From Butyrivibrio sp. XPD2002 (GTDB lineage: Bacteria; Bacillota; Clostridia; Lachnospirales; Lachnospiraceae): a stretch of 64,000 bases of DNA. The notes under the pieces were generated by a model. That model saw only the letters and a program-made list of their open reading frames with translations, did not search any database and had not been told where the DNA came from. Position numbers and translations under genes: made by a program. The stretch covers positions 1 to 64,000 of the forward strand of contig NZ_KE384115.1 of assembly GCF_000423945.1 (NCBI RefSeq), written 5' to 3'. Below are positions 17,052-25,182 of this stretch, one piece after another (the first letter of the stretch is position 1; each line of letters opens with the position of its first letter).

Positions 17052-17888
17052 ATGGAGTACGCATCACTTTTTAAAGAGGGAGAGGAAAAACTTAATAGTG
17101 TCGGCATTTCAGAAGCTTCCCTGGATGCGAGGCTTCTTCTTGAGCATGTGTGCGGAACAAGCCACAACACACTTTTATCCCATGGAGATATGGTGGTTGA
17201 GGATGAGAAGGTTTTTGCGTACAGAGAGATGATAGCTAAGAGGATGGAGAGAGTTCCGGTGGCCTATATCACAGGCAGCTGCGAATTCATGGGCATTGGG
17301 TTTGATGTTACAGGCGATGTCCTTATTCCCAATCAGGATACAGAGACTCTTGCTGAGGAGGCGCTTCGTTATATTCATGACGGCATGAGCGTGATGGACC
17401 TTTGCACAGGCTCCGGTTGCATTGCTCTTAGCATTCTTAAATACACCAATGATACCAAGGCTGTTGGAACTGACCTTTCAGAGGCAGCGCTTTCAATAGC
17501 TGAGAAAAATGCAGAGAAGCTCGGTATGACCGACAGATTTAAGACTGTTAATACCGATCTTTTCCCGGAGACAGAGGAGAAGTTTGATCTTATAGTTTCA
17601 AACCCTCCCTATATACCGACTAAGGTTATCGAGACCTTGGAGCCCGAGGTTAAGACCTACGAGCCCTATATGGCCCTTGATGGAAGCGAGGATGGCCTTG
17701 TTTTTTACAGAAGGATCGTTCCCGGGGCTAAGGACTTTTTATACAAGAGTGGCTATCTTCTTCTGGAGATAGGCTACGATCAGGGACCTTCCGTTAAGGA
17801 GCTTATGGAACAGAACGGATATAAGGATGTTCAGGTTATCAAGGATCTTGGCGGAAACGACCGCGTGGTCAGCGGATGCTTCTATTAG
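17052..17888 (+). CDS. prmC: Peptide chain release factor N5-glutamine methyltransferase
   Basis: PrmC methylates the glutamine of the GGQ motif in release factors. The 278-residue protein has an N-terminal helical domain and a Rossmann methyltransferase domain. The SAM loop is VMDLCTGSGCIALS near 114-128, and the active-site NPPYIP at 184-189 binds the substrate glutamine. Its substrate gene prfA follows after a 133-base gap that contains a REP-like element. Confidence 0.95.
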   Translation: MEYASLFKEGEEKLNSVGISEASLDARLLLEHVCGTSHNTLLSHGDMVVEDEKVFAYREMIAKRMERVPVAYITGSCEFMGIGFDVTGDVLIPNQDTETLAEEALRYIHDGMSVMDLCTGSGCIALSILKYTNDTKAVGTDLSEAALSIAEKNAEKLGMTDRFKTVNTDLFPETEEKFDLIVSNPPYIPTKVIETLEPEVKTYEPYMALDGSEDGLVFYRRIVPGAKDFLYKSGYLLLEIGYDQGPSVKELMEQNGYKDVQVIKDLGGNDRVVSGCFY

Positions 17889-17910
17889 CTGCGCAAGTAT
17901 TAGTGTTTTC

Positions 17911-17994
17911 GTCCTTTAGGACGGGGATGAGAAGAACACACCTATTAAAGCCTTCTCCCTGGGAGAAGGTGGCGCGAAGCGCCGGATGAGGGGA
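17911..17994. repeat. REP-like palindromic element between prmC and prfA
   Basis: Three hairpins follow one another: GTCC-TTTA-GGAC at 17911-17922, CCTTCTCCC-T-GGGAGAAGG at 17951-17969 and GGCGC-GAA-GCGCC at 17971-17983, ending GGATGAGGGG. The CCTTCTCC...GGAGAAGGTGGC...GGATGAGG signature resembles dispersed REP-type repeats known from many gut Firmicutes. It sits inside a probable operon without a T-run, so it may affect mRNA stability rather than end transcription. Confidence 0.75.
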
Positions 17995-18021
17995 ATACTA
18001 GCAAGCTAAGGAGAATAAAAT

Positions 18022-19092
18022 ATGTTCAATAAGTTAGAAGATATAGTTCGCAGGTATGAGGATATAACCATGGAACTCGGCGAGCCCGGTGTGGCTTCCG
18101 ACCAGAATCGTTTCAGAGCTCTCATGAAGGAGCAGAGCGACCTTCTGCCCATACTTGAGGAATACAATAAATATAAAAAGTGTAAGGAAACAATTGCTGA
18201 CAGCGAGGAGCTTTTGTCAGCAGAATCTGATGAGGATATGAAGGAGATGCTTCGCGAGGAGCTCTCAGAAGCAAAGAATGAGCTTCCTGAGATTGAGCAG
18301 CGCCTTAAGGTTCTCATGATTCCCAAGGACCCTAACGATGATAAGAATGTTATCGTGGAGATCCGCGCAGGTGCAGGCGGAGACGAGGCTGCACTTTTTG
18401 CATCAGATATGTACCGTGTCTACACCAGATATGCTGACAGACACGGCTGGAAGATAGAGACTATGTCTGTGGAGGATACAGGAATTGGCGGAATGAAGTC
18501 CGTTAGCTTTATGCTTTCAGGAACCGGGGCTTATTCAAGACTTAAGTTCGAGAGTGGCGTTCACCGCGTTCAGAGAATTCCGGTGACTGAGTCCGGAGGA
18601 AGAATTCATACCTCAACCATCACAGTGGCTATCATGCCCGAAGTAGAGGATGTTGAAGTTAATATCGATATGAACGACTGTAAATTCGATGTTTTCAGAG
18701 CTTCCGGTAACGGTGGACAGTGCGTAAATACCACCGACTCTGCTGTAAGACTGACACATATTCCCACAGGAATCGTAATCTCCTGTCAGGATGAAAAGAG
18801 CCAGATTAAGAACAAGGCTAAGGCTCTCAAGGTACTTCGTGCAAAGCTGTTTGATCTTGAGATGCAGAAGGCTCATGATTCCGAAGCAGCTCTTAGAAAG
18901 AGTCAGGTAGGAACTGGTGACAGATCCGAGAAGATCAGAACCTACAATTTCCATCAGGGAAGAGTGACAGATCACCGCATCAACCTCACTCTTTACAAGA
19001 TTGATTCCATTATGGATGGCGATCTTGAGGAGCTGATCGATGCTCTTACAACCGCAAGTCAGGCTGAGAAGCTTGCCGGAATGAGCGAATAA
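18022..19092 (+). CDS. prfA: Peptide chain release factor 1
   Basis: RF1 releases the finished peptide at UAA and UAG. The 356-residue length is standard. The decoding domain and the GGQ motif at 231-233 ([20 protein letters not shown]) are intact, preceded by [19 protein letters not shown]. The start follows GGAGAATAAAAT. It follows prmC, which methylates its GGQ glutamine, and a strong terminator ends the unit. Confidence 0.98.
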   Translation: MFNKLEDIVRRYEDITMELGEPGVASDQNRFRALMKEQSDLLPILEEYNKYKKCKETIADSEELLSAESDEDMKEMLREELSEAKNELPEIEQRLKVLMIPKDPNDDKNVIVEIRAGAGGDEAALFASDMYRVYTRYADRHGWKIETMSVEDTGIGGMKSVSFMLSGTGAYSRLKFESGVHRVQRIPVTESGGRIHTSTITVAIMPEVEDVEVNIDMNDCKFDVFRASGNGGQCVNTTDSAVRLTHIPTGIVISCQDEKSQIKNKAKALKVLRAKLFDLEMQKAHDSEAALRKSQVGTGDRSEKIRTYNFHQGRVTDHRINLTLYKIDSIMDGDLEELIDALTTASQAEKLAGMSE

Positions 19093-19106
19093 TAATGACT
19101 AATAAA

Positions 19107-19150
19107 GCCTTCGGTGCGTGTACTTTTAGTACGGGTGCCGGAGGTTTTTT
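19107..19150 (+). terminator. prfA terminator
   Basis: A long imperfect stem with G-T pairs runs from GCCTTCGGTGC through GTACTTTTAGTAC to GGGTGCCGGAGG, followed by six T's. Confidence 0.88.
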
Positions 19151-19272
19151 CGTGAATTAATTATTCAGTGATTTTAGAATATTTTAATTAAATTATTATT
19201 TTATAGTGGTGGCGTTGTTGCTACAATGATTGTAGCTATGGAAACGGATTGCCCATAGGGCAGGAGGCCGCC

Positions 19273-19632
19273 ATGAATGAAGATATGAAGAAGGAACTGA
19301 TAGCCTGGGGAGTTAACTGGGACGATGTCAAGGACAGGTTCATGGGAAATGAGGATCTTGTCGAGCGGTTTATGATCAAATTTCTGAAGGACAAGAGCTT
19401 TTCAGATCTGACTTATGGTATGGAGAAGAAGGATGCGAAGGAAGCCTTCGCGGGATGCCACTCCTTAAAGGGAGTCACCGGTAATCTTGCACTTGATGCC
19501 ATGAAGGAGGATGTTCTGGAACTGACGGAGATTCTGAGGAAGGGATCTCTGGAAGGGGCAGAGGAGAGGTATCAGAGGATCAGGAAATCCTACGATGACC
19601 TCATTGAAATTTTGAAAAAATACAAAGTATAA
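19273..19632 (+). CDS. Stand-alone Hpt phosphotransfer protein
   Basis: The 119-residue protein is a histidine phosphotransfer domain. His63 in CHSLKGVTGNL matches the HxLKG phosphorylation motif, and a four-helix bundle covers the rest. Hpt proteins shuttle phosphate between hybrid kinases and response regulators. No kinase or regulator adjoins it, so its partners lie elsewhere. The start at 19273 follows GCAGGAGGCCGCC; an in-frame ATG at 19249 lacks such a site. Confidence 0.88.
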   Translation: MNEDMKKELIAWGVNWDDVKDRFMGNEDLVERFMIKFLKDKSFSDLTYGMEKKDAKEAFAGCHSLKGVTGNLALDAMKEDVLELTEILRKGSLEGAEERYQRIRKSYDDLIEILKKYKV

Positions 19633-19664
19633 CAGAAAAAGCCCGGCACAGTGTGCCGGGTTTT
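19633..19664 (+). terminator. Terminator after the Hpt gene
   Basis: CCCGGCACA at 19642-19650 pairs with TGTGCCGGG at 19652-19660, flanked by A's and T's, so it could work in both directions. Confidence 0.88.
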
Positions 19665-19755
19665 GCAATAGTCATTAGTGTATTGCAAAAAGAAAGCTCT
19701 GCGCTTGCTTTGCTCGTCAGAGCAACTCACCAATATTCGCCAAGTGAAGGGGACG

Positions 19756-20592
19756 TTAGCAGGTTACCACGATTCCGCCATCGCCGGCGTAGGTGGTTGC
19801 AACACCTGCTCCATCAACGATCAAAACATTCTTGAAGGTAAGCTTTGAAAGGATGAGGTTCTTAACAACCTCAGCTCTCTCGTAGCAGTTAATATGTGTG
19901 ATCATAAGAGTCTTTTCTTCTGAATTCTTGGTGCGCTTTGCAACAAGCTCAGTCATCTTGATCAGGGCTTTTCTCATGCCTACACCCTGTCCCCACTGTG
20001 CGATCTCGCCTTCGATAGCGTAGCACACGGGCTTGATGTTAAGGGTAGTAGCAACGATAGCCTTCATACCTGTAAGTCTGCCGTTTTTCCTAAGTGTATC
20101 AAGTGAATCAAGAACGAAGTAGGTATCCATACCATCGCGGTATTCCTCAACCTTCTGCACAACCTCCTCGAAGGGAAGGCCTGCTTCTGCATATTCCATG
20201 ATCTTAAATGCTACATTTGTCTGACCGCAGCAAGCGGATAATGAATCAAATACGTGGATGTTCTTTTCTCCAATGTCCTCGTGATAGATATCTCTGGCGA
20301 GGATAGCACTGTTGTAGCTTCCGCTAAGCTTTGATGAAAGTGTTACAACATAAATATCATCAGCGTCACATTCGTAAGCCTTCTTGTATCTGTCGGGAGA
20401 GGGGCACGCGGATTTAGCACAGGTCTCGCATTCAGCAACTCTCTTTATATAGTCGAGCTGATCAAAACTTTCATCATCAAGAACTGTATAATCCCCAACT
20501 GAAAGAATAAGCGGGATGATCTCAAAACGTTTGTCGGTGTGGTACTCAGCCGGCAAATCAGTACAACTGTCAACAACTATTTTATAACTCAT
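19756..20592 (-). CDS. DegV family fatty-acid-binding protein
   Basis: DegV proteins bind fatty acids and, as FakB, present them to the kinase FakA for phosphorylation. The 278-residue product starts SYKIVVDSCTDLP (the family usually has DSxxDLP). It has the TLSSKLSGSYNSA block and the lipid-site segment DSLSACCGQTNVAFK. The last part contains LMITHINCYERAEVVKNLI. The start codon at 20592 follows AGGAGG by 12 bases. Two cysteines in SACCG and several in CETCAKSACPSP are more than usual. FakA is not in the window. Confidence 0.9.
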   Translation of the reverse strand: MSYKIVVDSCTDLPAEYHTDKRFEIIPLILSVGDYTVLDDESFDQLDYIKRVAECETCAKSACPSPDRYKKAYECDADDIYVVTLSSKLSGSYNSAILARDIYHEDIGEKNIHVFDSLSACCGQTNVAFKIMEYAEAGLPFEEVVQKVEEYRDGMDTYFVLDSLDTLRKNGRLTGMKAIVATTLNIKPVCYAIEGEIAQWGQGVGMRKALIKMTELVAKRTKNSEEKTLMITHINCYERAEVVKNLILSKLTFKNVLIVDGAGVATTYAGDGGIVVTC

Positions 20593-20727
20593 ATTTAAAA
20601 TGTTCCTCCTGTTTGACCGCATTTGCTTTGTGTATAGAAAGCCGCGGAAACATGTAGTTTTTTATACGACATATTCTAGCATGAAAAGCAATGTGGGTAA
20701 ATAAAGTGAGGGGGAGAAATTATTATT

Positions 20728-20801
20728 GGGGAATATTTTTGGGGATTCTTTCGGAATTCTTTTTGGAATTCTTTTTGAGGATATTTTCGGAATTATTTTT
20801 G
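20728..20801. repeat. T-rich degenerate short tandem repeat
   Basis: Six or so units of 11-13 bases follow each other, built on GGAATTCTTTTT with variants (GGGATTCTTTC, GAATTCTTTTTG, AGGATATTTTC, GGAATTATTTTTG). They lie in the 786-base gene-free stretch between degV and the nuclease-like gene, just before a palindrome and a consensus promoter. Confidence 0.75.
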
Positions 20802-20812
20802 TTTGGCTATAA

Positions 20813-20830
20813 GCCAATAATATTATTGGC
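20813..20830. promoter_or_regulatory. 18-bp perfect palindrome, candidate operator
   Basis: GCCAATAATATTATTGGC is perfectly symmetric. It ends 15 bases before the -35 box at 20846. Its ATAATATTAT core recurs overlapping the -10 box near 20866. A repressor or activator site is likely. Confidence 0.6.
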
Positions 20831-20845
20831 AAATAATGTTATATG

Positions 20846-20874
20846 TTGACAAATATATTATTTGATAATATTAT
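20846..20874 (+). promoter_or_regulatory. Near-consensus sigma-A promoter of a long leader
   Basis: TTGACA, 17 bases, TATTAT. Transcription would begin near 20881 and run about 500 bases through the 63-nt repeats before the first large reading frame at 21379. The stretch between (20881-21085) has no recognised gene. Confidence 0.75.
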
Positions 20875-21085
20875 GGTTAAGCCTTGAATGGCAATCTTAT
20901 TTAATCCATGCGACTTAATAATTGTGATTTCGTCGCGATTTTCCAATGTTTATTGCATAGTCTGAATTAGTTTTCACCGCAGGTGCACACCCTTTTTGTG
21001 GCGTAGCAGTTGTGTAGTGGTATTAAGAGCCCTGACTATGGCGCTATATTCTGTTTTTACGCGACTTTTATGTTTTAGAGCGATA

Positions 21086-21348
21086 GTCCCGTAGGAAGGT
21101 GATTTGAAAATTGCAGGCTTAAGTGTGTTACTGCTGAAAATGGAAAAGTCACGTAGGATTCTGGGATTATTTTGAACATCGTACTTGAGAATTTGTGGAA
21201 ACGGAACAATGTCTAGTAGGAAGGGGATTATTAAGAACGAAAACTACGTGAACAAGCGCTGAGCAAAGAAAAGGTCAAGTAGGATAGCGATGAAGGCCAA
21301 TTTTGTCTACGCGATATGCATAAGAGTGGGAAAAAAGGTCAAGTAAAA
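21086..21348 (+). repeat. Degenerate 63-nt repeat array
   Basis: GTCNNGTAGGA occurs at 21086, 21148, 21211 and 21274, with a fifth diverged copy (GTCAAGTAAAA) at 21338. The steps are 62, 63, 63 and 64 bases. Weaker similarity extends through each unit: a GGNGAT after the motif, a CTACGYGA-like block in the middle, and a purine-rich GTGGAAA end. In one frame each unit reads S-S/R-R-(R/K/I) ... (N/D)-(Y/F)-V, 21 codons long, but stops interrupt it. The units differ too much for a CRISPR array. The array lies on the same strand as the gene at 21379 and ends 30 bases before it. Confidence 0.7.
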
Positions 21349-21378
21349 AGCGTTTAATATAGAAAGGAAGAATTATAA

Positions 21379-22179
21379 ATGGAGAATTACAAAGAAAGTC
21401 TTGAAGCACAATTAAAGGAAATAGACTTGTTGATTGCAAAAACCGAAAAGCATTTGGAAAAGCTGAAGAATCTACCTGATAAAAGGATAGGGACAAGTAA
21501 GAGCAATGGATGTGATCAGTACTTTTGGATTGATAGAAATTCTAAAAAGCGCAAGTACGCAAAGACAAGTGAAATTCCTATGCTAAGAAAAATTGCTCAG
21601 AGAGACTATGAAGTAAAAGTAAATAGAAAGCTGAAGCGAATCAAGAAAAAGCTTGCTGACTTTATAGAACAGTATGATATTTTTGAGATAGAAAGAGCTT
21701 TTGAAAATATGTCGGAAGCCAGAAAGAAGCTTATTGTTCCGATAATTGAGCCTGACGAGCTGTTTATTCAGCATTGGAAGGAAGTGGAATATGAACCAAT
21801 GGAATTTAGGGATGAAGCATCAATATTCTATACGGAGAAAGGGGTGAAGGTAAGGTCGAAATCTGAATTGCTGATAGCGAATGCCTTAGAGAAAAGAGGA
21901 ATACCCTATAGATATGAGTATCCGATTAAGATAAAAGGAATAGGAAACGTGAGGCCGGACTTTACATGTCTTAATTGTAGAACAAGAAAAGAGTTCATCT
22001 GGGAACATTTTGGAATGATGGATGATATGGGATATGTAAACAGGAATATTCCTAAGCTCAATTCTTATGAGCAGAGCGGGTACTTTCCGGGAGAAAACAT
22101 GATAACGACATTTGAAACCTCTCAGAATCCATTAGGTTCCGGAACAATAAAGATGATGATTGAAAAGTATCTTTTATAA
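21379..22179 (+). CDS. Putative PD-(D/E)XK-type nuclease-like protein
   Basis: The 266-residue protein begins with a charged coiled coil of about 30 residues. Basic helices follow to about 120, and a C-terminal alpha/beta domain covers about 140-266. That domain has the order expected for a restriction-endonuclease-like fold: VRSKSELLIANAL (Glu), YEYP, VRPDFTCLNC (Asp) and then FIWEHFGMM (Glu). It ends with GENMITTFE, as in small PD-(D/E)XK proteins. The usual central Lys is replaced by Glu-x-His, so activity needs testing. The start follows AAAGGAAGAATTATAA. It sits behind the 63-nt repeat array and a strong promoter. I do not know its biological role; a link to the repeats is inferred from adjacency only. 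Confidence 0.65.
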   Translation: MENYKESLEAQLKEIDLLIAKTEKHLEKLKNLPDKRIGTSKSNGCDQYFWIDRNSKKRKYAKTSEIPMLRKIAQRDYEVKVNRKLKRIKKKLADFIEQYDIFEIERAFENMSEARKKLIVPIIEPDELFIQHWKEVEYEPMEFRDEASIFYTEKGVKVRSKSELLIANALEKRGIPYRYEYPIKIKGIGNVRPDFTCLNCRTRKEFIWEHFGMMDDMGYVNRNIPKLNSYEQSGYFPGENMITTFETSQNPLGSGTIKMMIEKYLL

Positions 22180-22195
22180 TAATATGTGTAAAACA

Positions 22196-22204
22196 TGCTA
22201 TAAT
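22196..22204 (+). promoter_or_regulatory. Extended -10 promoter element
   Basis: TGC followed by TATAAT lies 42 bases before the start at 22246, with no clear -35 box. Confidence 0.5.
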
Positions 22205-22245
22205 TTAGTTTGTTTTATGAATACGAATTAGTTAAGGAAAAAAGA

Positions 22246-22722
22246 ATGATAGCTTTACAGATAAAAAACACAAAGCAGTTCATGTCGACGCTGCTGGCGT
22301 CGGAGGCTTTTGACGGATTTTTGCTTGATAGTGCTGAGCTTAAAACTGCCAATACCTACACCATAGATGGACATGTAAACAAGGATTTCTTCGGCGAGGA
22401 CGATAAGCCGGAATATGACCTTTCTTCCTGGAAAAGCATGAGACCTGTGTGCTACGAGCTCATAAAGGGTAAGCACACGCCTGTGTCCTTCAAATTTATT
22501 CTTTGTCTTACTCCTGATAAAAAGGAAGAGCTTCTGGAAGCATCGCTGTCAGCCGTGGTGTCGTCCCTTGTTTTCATAATAAAATTTGCAGAGGGGCACA
22601 TTACTATAACAACCGGAGCTGCGCTGGCCGGATTTGTCCTTGATAAATCCTACGAGAAGATCTGGGATGAGTATATGAAGCGTTTTTTAGACAGCGCAAA
22701 TTTGGAGTATGAGGAACTGTGA
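22246..22722 (+). CDS. Conserved hypothetical protein, possibly DUF5721
   Basis: The 158-residue soluble protein opens IALQIKNTKQFMSTLLASEAFDGFLLDSAEL and contains TYTIDGHVNKDFF and VCYELIKGKHTPVSFKFIL. It resembles a family of unknown function in Lachnospiraceae, probably DUF5721, but I recall this only loosely. The second half has an amphipathic beta pattern with GHITITTGAALAGFVLDKSYEKIWDEYM. The start at 22246 follows AAGGAAAAAAGA. No function is proposed. Confidence 0.7.
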   Translation: MIALQIKNTKQFMSTLLASEAFDGFLLDSAELKTANTYTIDGHVNKDFFGEDDKPEYDLSSWKSMRPVCYELIKGKHTPVSFKFILCLTPDKKEELLEASLSAVVSSLVFIIKFAEGHITITTGAALAGFVLDKSYEKIWDEYMKRFLDSANLEYEEL

Positions 22723-22730
22723 GTAAATTA

Positions 22731-22762
22731 CAATCAGGAACCTAAGAACATAATCCTGATTG
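22731..22762 (+). repeat. Hairpin in the leader of the S66 peptidase gene
   Basis: CAATCAGGA at 22731-22739 pairs with TCCTGATTG at 22754-22762 in the gap before 22797. No T-run follows, so it is not an obvious terminator. Confidence 0.45.
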
Positions 22763-22796
22763 CCAACTGATAGATGTAAAGAAAAAGGAGGAAAGT

Positions 22797-23882
22797 ATGA
22801 TAAAAAGACCTGAATACATTAAGCCCGGATGCAGCATTGGAATTACAGCACCTTCCTTTGGCCCGTCAACAGAGCCCTATCGTTCCATGTATTTCTTTGC
22901 AAAGAAGAACCTTGAGAACAGAGGGTATAAGATTGTTGAAGGGGATACACTTTTTAAAACAGATGGCGTCGGTATCAACACCGATCCCAAGGTGGCAGCA
23001 GCTGAGCTTGTAGAGTTTTACAAGAGAAGCGATATTGATGCAATTATCTCTGCAGGTGGCGGGGAGCTCATGAATGAGACTATAACACATGTTGATTTTG
23101 AGAGTTTAAAGGACGTAAAACCAAAGTGGTATATTGGATATTCCGACAATACTAATTTCATTTTTCCGCTGGTGACAATAGCCGGAGTACAGGGAATATA
23201 CGGTCCGTGCATTTCAGGCTTTTCGAAGAAGTGGGAGGAACCTGAGTTTGATGCGGTGGCACTTTTAGAGGGAACAAAGACAGAGTTTTCCGGTTATGAG
23301 AAGTATGTCAATCCCTTCCTGGAAAAACCGGAGGCTGAAAAATCAGAGGAGCCTGTAGATTACACCACTTTTAACTTCGATATTCCCTATGAATATAATT
23401 CTGATAAGGTGCTCACAAGCTATGTATGCGAGGGCGGAAAAGCTGTAAAGGCAGATCCCGGCAAAGAGATTTCCATGGAGGGAATCCTTCTTGGAGGCTG
23501 CGTTGACGTACTTGCCAATCTTGTTGGAACTCGCTTTGACAATATGAAGGAATTTAACAAAAACCATAAGGATGTTATCTGGGTTCTTGAAGCCTGCGAC
23601 CTCACACCCATGAGCTACAGAAGAGCTCTGTGGAATTTAAGAGAGACTGGATGGTTCGACAGTGCGAAGGGCTTCGTCATTGGCAGACCTTACACTGCCT
23701 TTGGAAAAGAGATGATGGGTGCAGACCACTACAACGCCGTGACAGCGGTGGTGGAAGAGCTCGGACTTCCTATCATAATGGACGCGGACATCGGACATAT
23801 CGATCCTATGATTCCTGTTGTGATGGGCGCAGAGGCTAAAGTTACTGCAAAGGGTAACGACCTTAAGATAAGCTACAAGTGA
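22797..23882 (+). CDS. S66 family peptidase (LD-carboxypeptidase / MccF-like)
   Basis: The 361-residue protein belongs to the S66 peptidases, which include LD-carboxypeptidases of murein recycling and the microcin C immunity protein MccF. The N-terminal part has IGITAPSFG, IDAIISAGGGELMNE and the nucleophile elbow IGYSDNT with its serine. The second domain has GILLGGCVDVLANLVGT and a C-terminal DADIGHIDPMIPVVMGAEA, where the His of the Ser-Glu-His triad lies. The long form with an insertion near 165-210 is closer to MccF-like proteins than to LdcA. It is cytosolic, with no signal peptide. GGAGGAAAGT precedes the start. Confidence 0.9.
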   Translation: MIKRPEYIKPGCSIGITAPSFGPSTEPYRSMYFFAKKNLENRGYKIVEGDTLFKTDGVGINTDPKVAAAELVEFYKRSDIDAIISAGGGELMNETITHVDFESLKDVKPKWYIGYSDNTNFIFPLVTIAGVQGIYGPCISGFSKKWEEPEFDAVALLEGTKTEFSGYEKYVNPFLEKPEAEKSEEPVDYTTFNFDIPYEYNSDKVLTSYVCEGGKAVKADPGKEISMEGILLGGCVDVLANLVGTRFDNMKEFNKNHKDVIWVLEACDLTPMSYRRALWNLRETGWFDSAKGFVIGRPYTAFGKEMMGADHYNAVTAVVEELGLPIIMDADIGHIDPMIPVVMGAEAKVTAKGNDLKISYK

Positions 23883-23922
23883 TGTGCTGGCTCATTTTGC
23901 GTGAAAAGTCATACATATTATT

Positions 23923-23958
23923 AAAAACCTGCTATGCTTTGTTGCGCAGCAGGTTTTT
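23923..23958 (+). terminator. Terminator after the S66 peptidase gene
   Basis: AAAAACCTGCT at 23923-23933 pairs with AGCAGGTTTTT at 23948-23958, a perfect 11-base stem. Confidence 0.9.
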
Positions 23959-23977
23959 ATAAGTTAGAATATTTTGC

Positions 23978-24271
23978 ATGAACTCATTAGAATTTATTTT
24001 ATGTTATCTGGGAATTATAAATGTCATAAGCTTTCTTGCCATGGGAAGTGACAAGAGAAAGGCCAAAAGGAATGCTTTCAGAACACCGGAATCTATCCTT
24101 TTTATTTTTGCGTTAATGGGTGGAAGTATCGGAAGTATTCTTGGGATGTATATTTTCAGGCATAAGACCAAGCACTGGTATTTCGTGGTTGGAATGCCGC
24201 TTATACTCCTGATTCAGATAGGAATCGTGGTGGCTATCAAGATGTCACCGGTGGAGGTGCTCTTTAGATAA
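23978..24271 (+). CDS. DUF1294 small membrane protein
   Basis: The 97-residue protein has three hydrophobic helices and the DUF1294 signature: AMGSDKRKAKRNAFRTPESILF, then LMGGSIGSILGMYIFRHKTKHWYF. Family members are small membrane proteins of unknown role, sometimes fused to cold-shock domains. The gene follows the terminator at 23958 by 19 bases. No good ribosome site is visible (TTTTGC precedes ATG), so the transcript may be nearly leaderless. Confidence 0.85.
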   Translation: MNSLEFILCYLGIINVISFLAMGSDKRKAKRNAFRTPESILFIFALMGGSIGSILGMYIFRHKTKHWYFVVGMPLILLIQIGIVVAIKMSPVEVLFR

Positions 24272-24352
24272 GGGCGTCTTTGTGTGAAAAATGGAGTGCC
24301 ATCAGCTTATGAGGGTGCTTTTGAAGTATAAAAATTGGGGTTGTAAAAGAAG

Positions 24353-25117
24353 ATGCATATAGCAGTTTTTGATGACAATATAGCAGACAGAAAGCAGATG
24401 GAGCGCCTGTTAAGACGCCAGTCCGACAGATATCAGAAGGAAGGTAAGGAGCATTTTTATATTGATCTTTATGGAAATATTCAGGCTCTGATGCGCTTCC
24501 CTCAGCTTTATGACATTATTTTTATTGATATGGCTGAGCCTGAGTCGGAGGACAGCCGCTACAGGAACGGAATCGATGTTGCCAGAATCCTATTCGAAGC
24601 AGGCGGCATCAAGAATGTGGTTATGTGTTCGGGTAAGCATGATTACAAGGTGCTTGCTAAGGAAGAGGGGCTCTACGATAAGTTGCTGTTTTTGGAAAAA
24701 GCGATTAAGGTGAAGGACCTTGAGGCTATGCTGACAGAGTGCGAGACCCGCTTAGGAGATCCTGTACCAACTCTTGAGCTTCGTGGTGAAAAGGAAACCT
24801 TCTACGCTACTCAGGATGACATCGTCTGTGCTGAGATGATAGGAGAGCACCAGCTCACTGTTTACTTCACGGAGGGCAGACAGCTCGACGTAATCACCGA
24901 TATCTATAATTTGTACGAGCAGTGCGAGATATTCGATTCAATATGCCCCATTTCCCAGAACGCTTTGATAAACGTTCATCACATCAAGGACGAGGGCTTC
25001 GGCTGGGTTCTTATGGACAATGACAGGAAGGTCAAGGTTGCCTTTGCATACAGAGGTAATATCAAGGAAATCAGAAGACGCCTGGCTGCGAAGGCAAAGG
25101 CAGAGGAACGGAAATAA
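24353..25117 (+). CDS. LytTR-family response regulator
   Basis: The 254-residue protein has a receiver domain at 1-120: acidic pair Asp-Asp in AVFDDN, phosphoacceptor Asp in IIFIDM, Ser in VVMCSGKHD and Lys in FLEKAIK. A LytTR DNA-binding domain covers about 140-245 (FYATQDDIVCAEMIGEHQLTVYFTEGRQL ... FDSICPISQNALINVHHI). Such regulators usually pair with a membrane sensor kinase of the AgrC or LytS type, which is not adjacent here, so it is an orphan. Many control extracellular functions or bacteriocin-like peptides. It ends at a bidirectional-looking terminator. Confidence 0.85.
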   Translation: MHIAVFDDNIADRKQMERLLRRQSDRYQKEGKEHFYIDLYGNIQALMRFPQLYDIIFIDMAEPESEDSRYRNGIDVARILFEAGGIKNVVMCSGKHDYKVLAKEEGLYDKLLFLEKAIKVKDLEAMLTECETRLGDPVPTLELRGEKETFYATQDDIVCAEMIGEHQLTVYFTEGRQLDVITDIYNLYEQCEIFDSICPISQNALINVHHIKDEGFGWVLMDNDRKVKVAFAYRGNIKEIRRRLAAKAKAEERK

Positions 25118-25121
25118 ATAT

Positions 25122-25179
25122 AAAGGCTGTGGATATGAGAGAAACACGAGTGATGTTTGTCATATTTCACAGCCTTTTT
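25122..25179. terminator. Terminator between convergent genes
   Basis: AAAGGCTGTG at 25122-25131 pairs with CACAGCCTTT at 25168-25177; ATATGA and CATAT extend the stem. T's follow on the right, and A's on the left can serve the opposite strand. Confidence 0.85.
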
Positions 25180-25182
25180 GTG

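Noticed and set aside
21086..21348. CRISPR array
   Set aside because: Only an 11-base motif is conserved between units, the rest drifts, and no cas genes are present.
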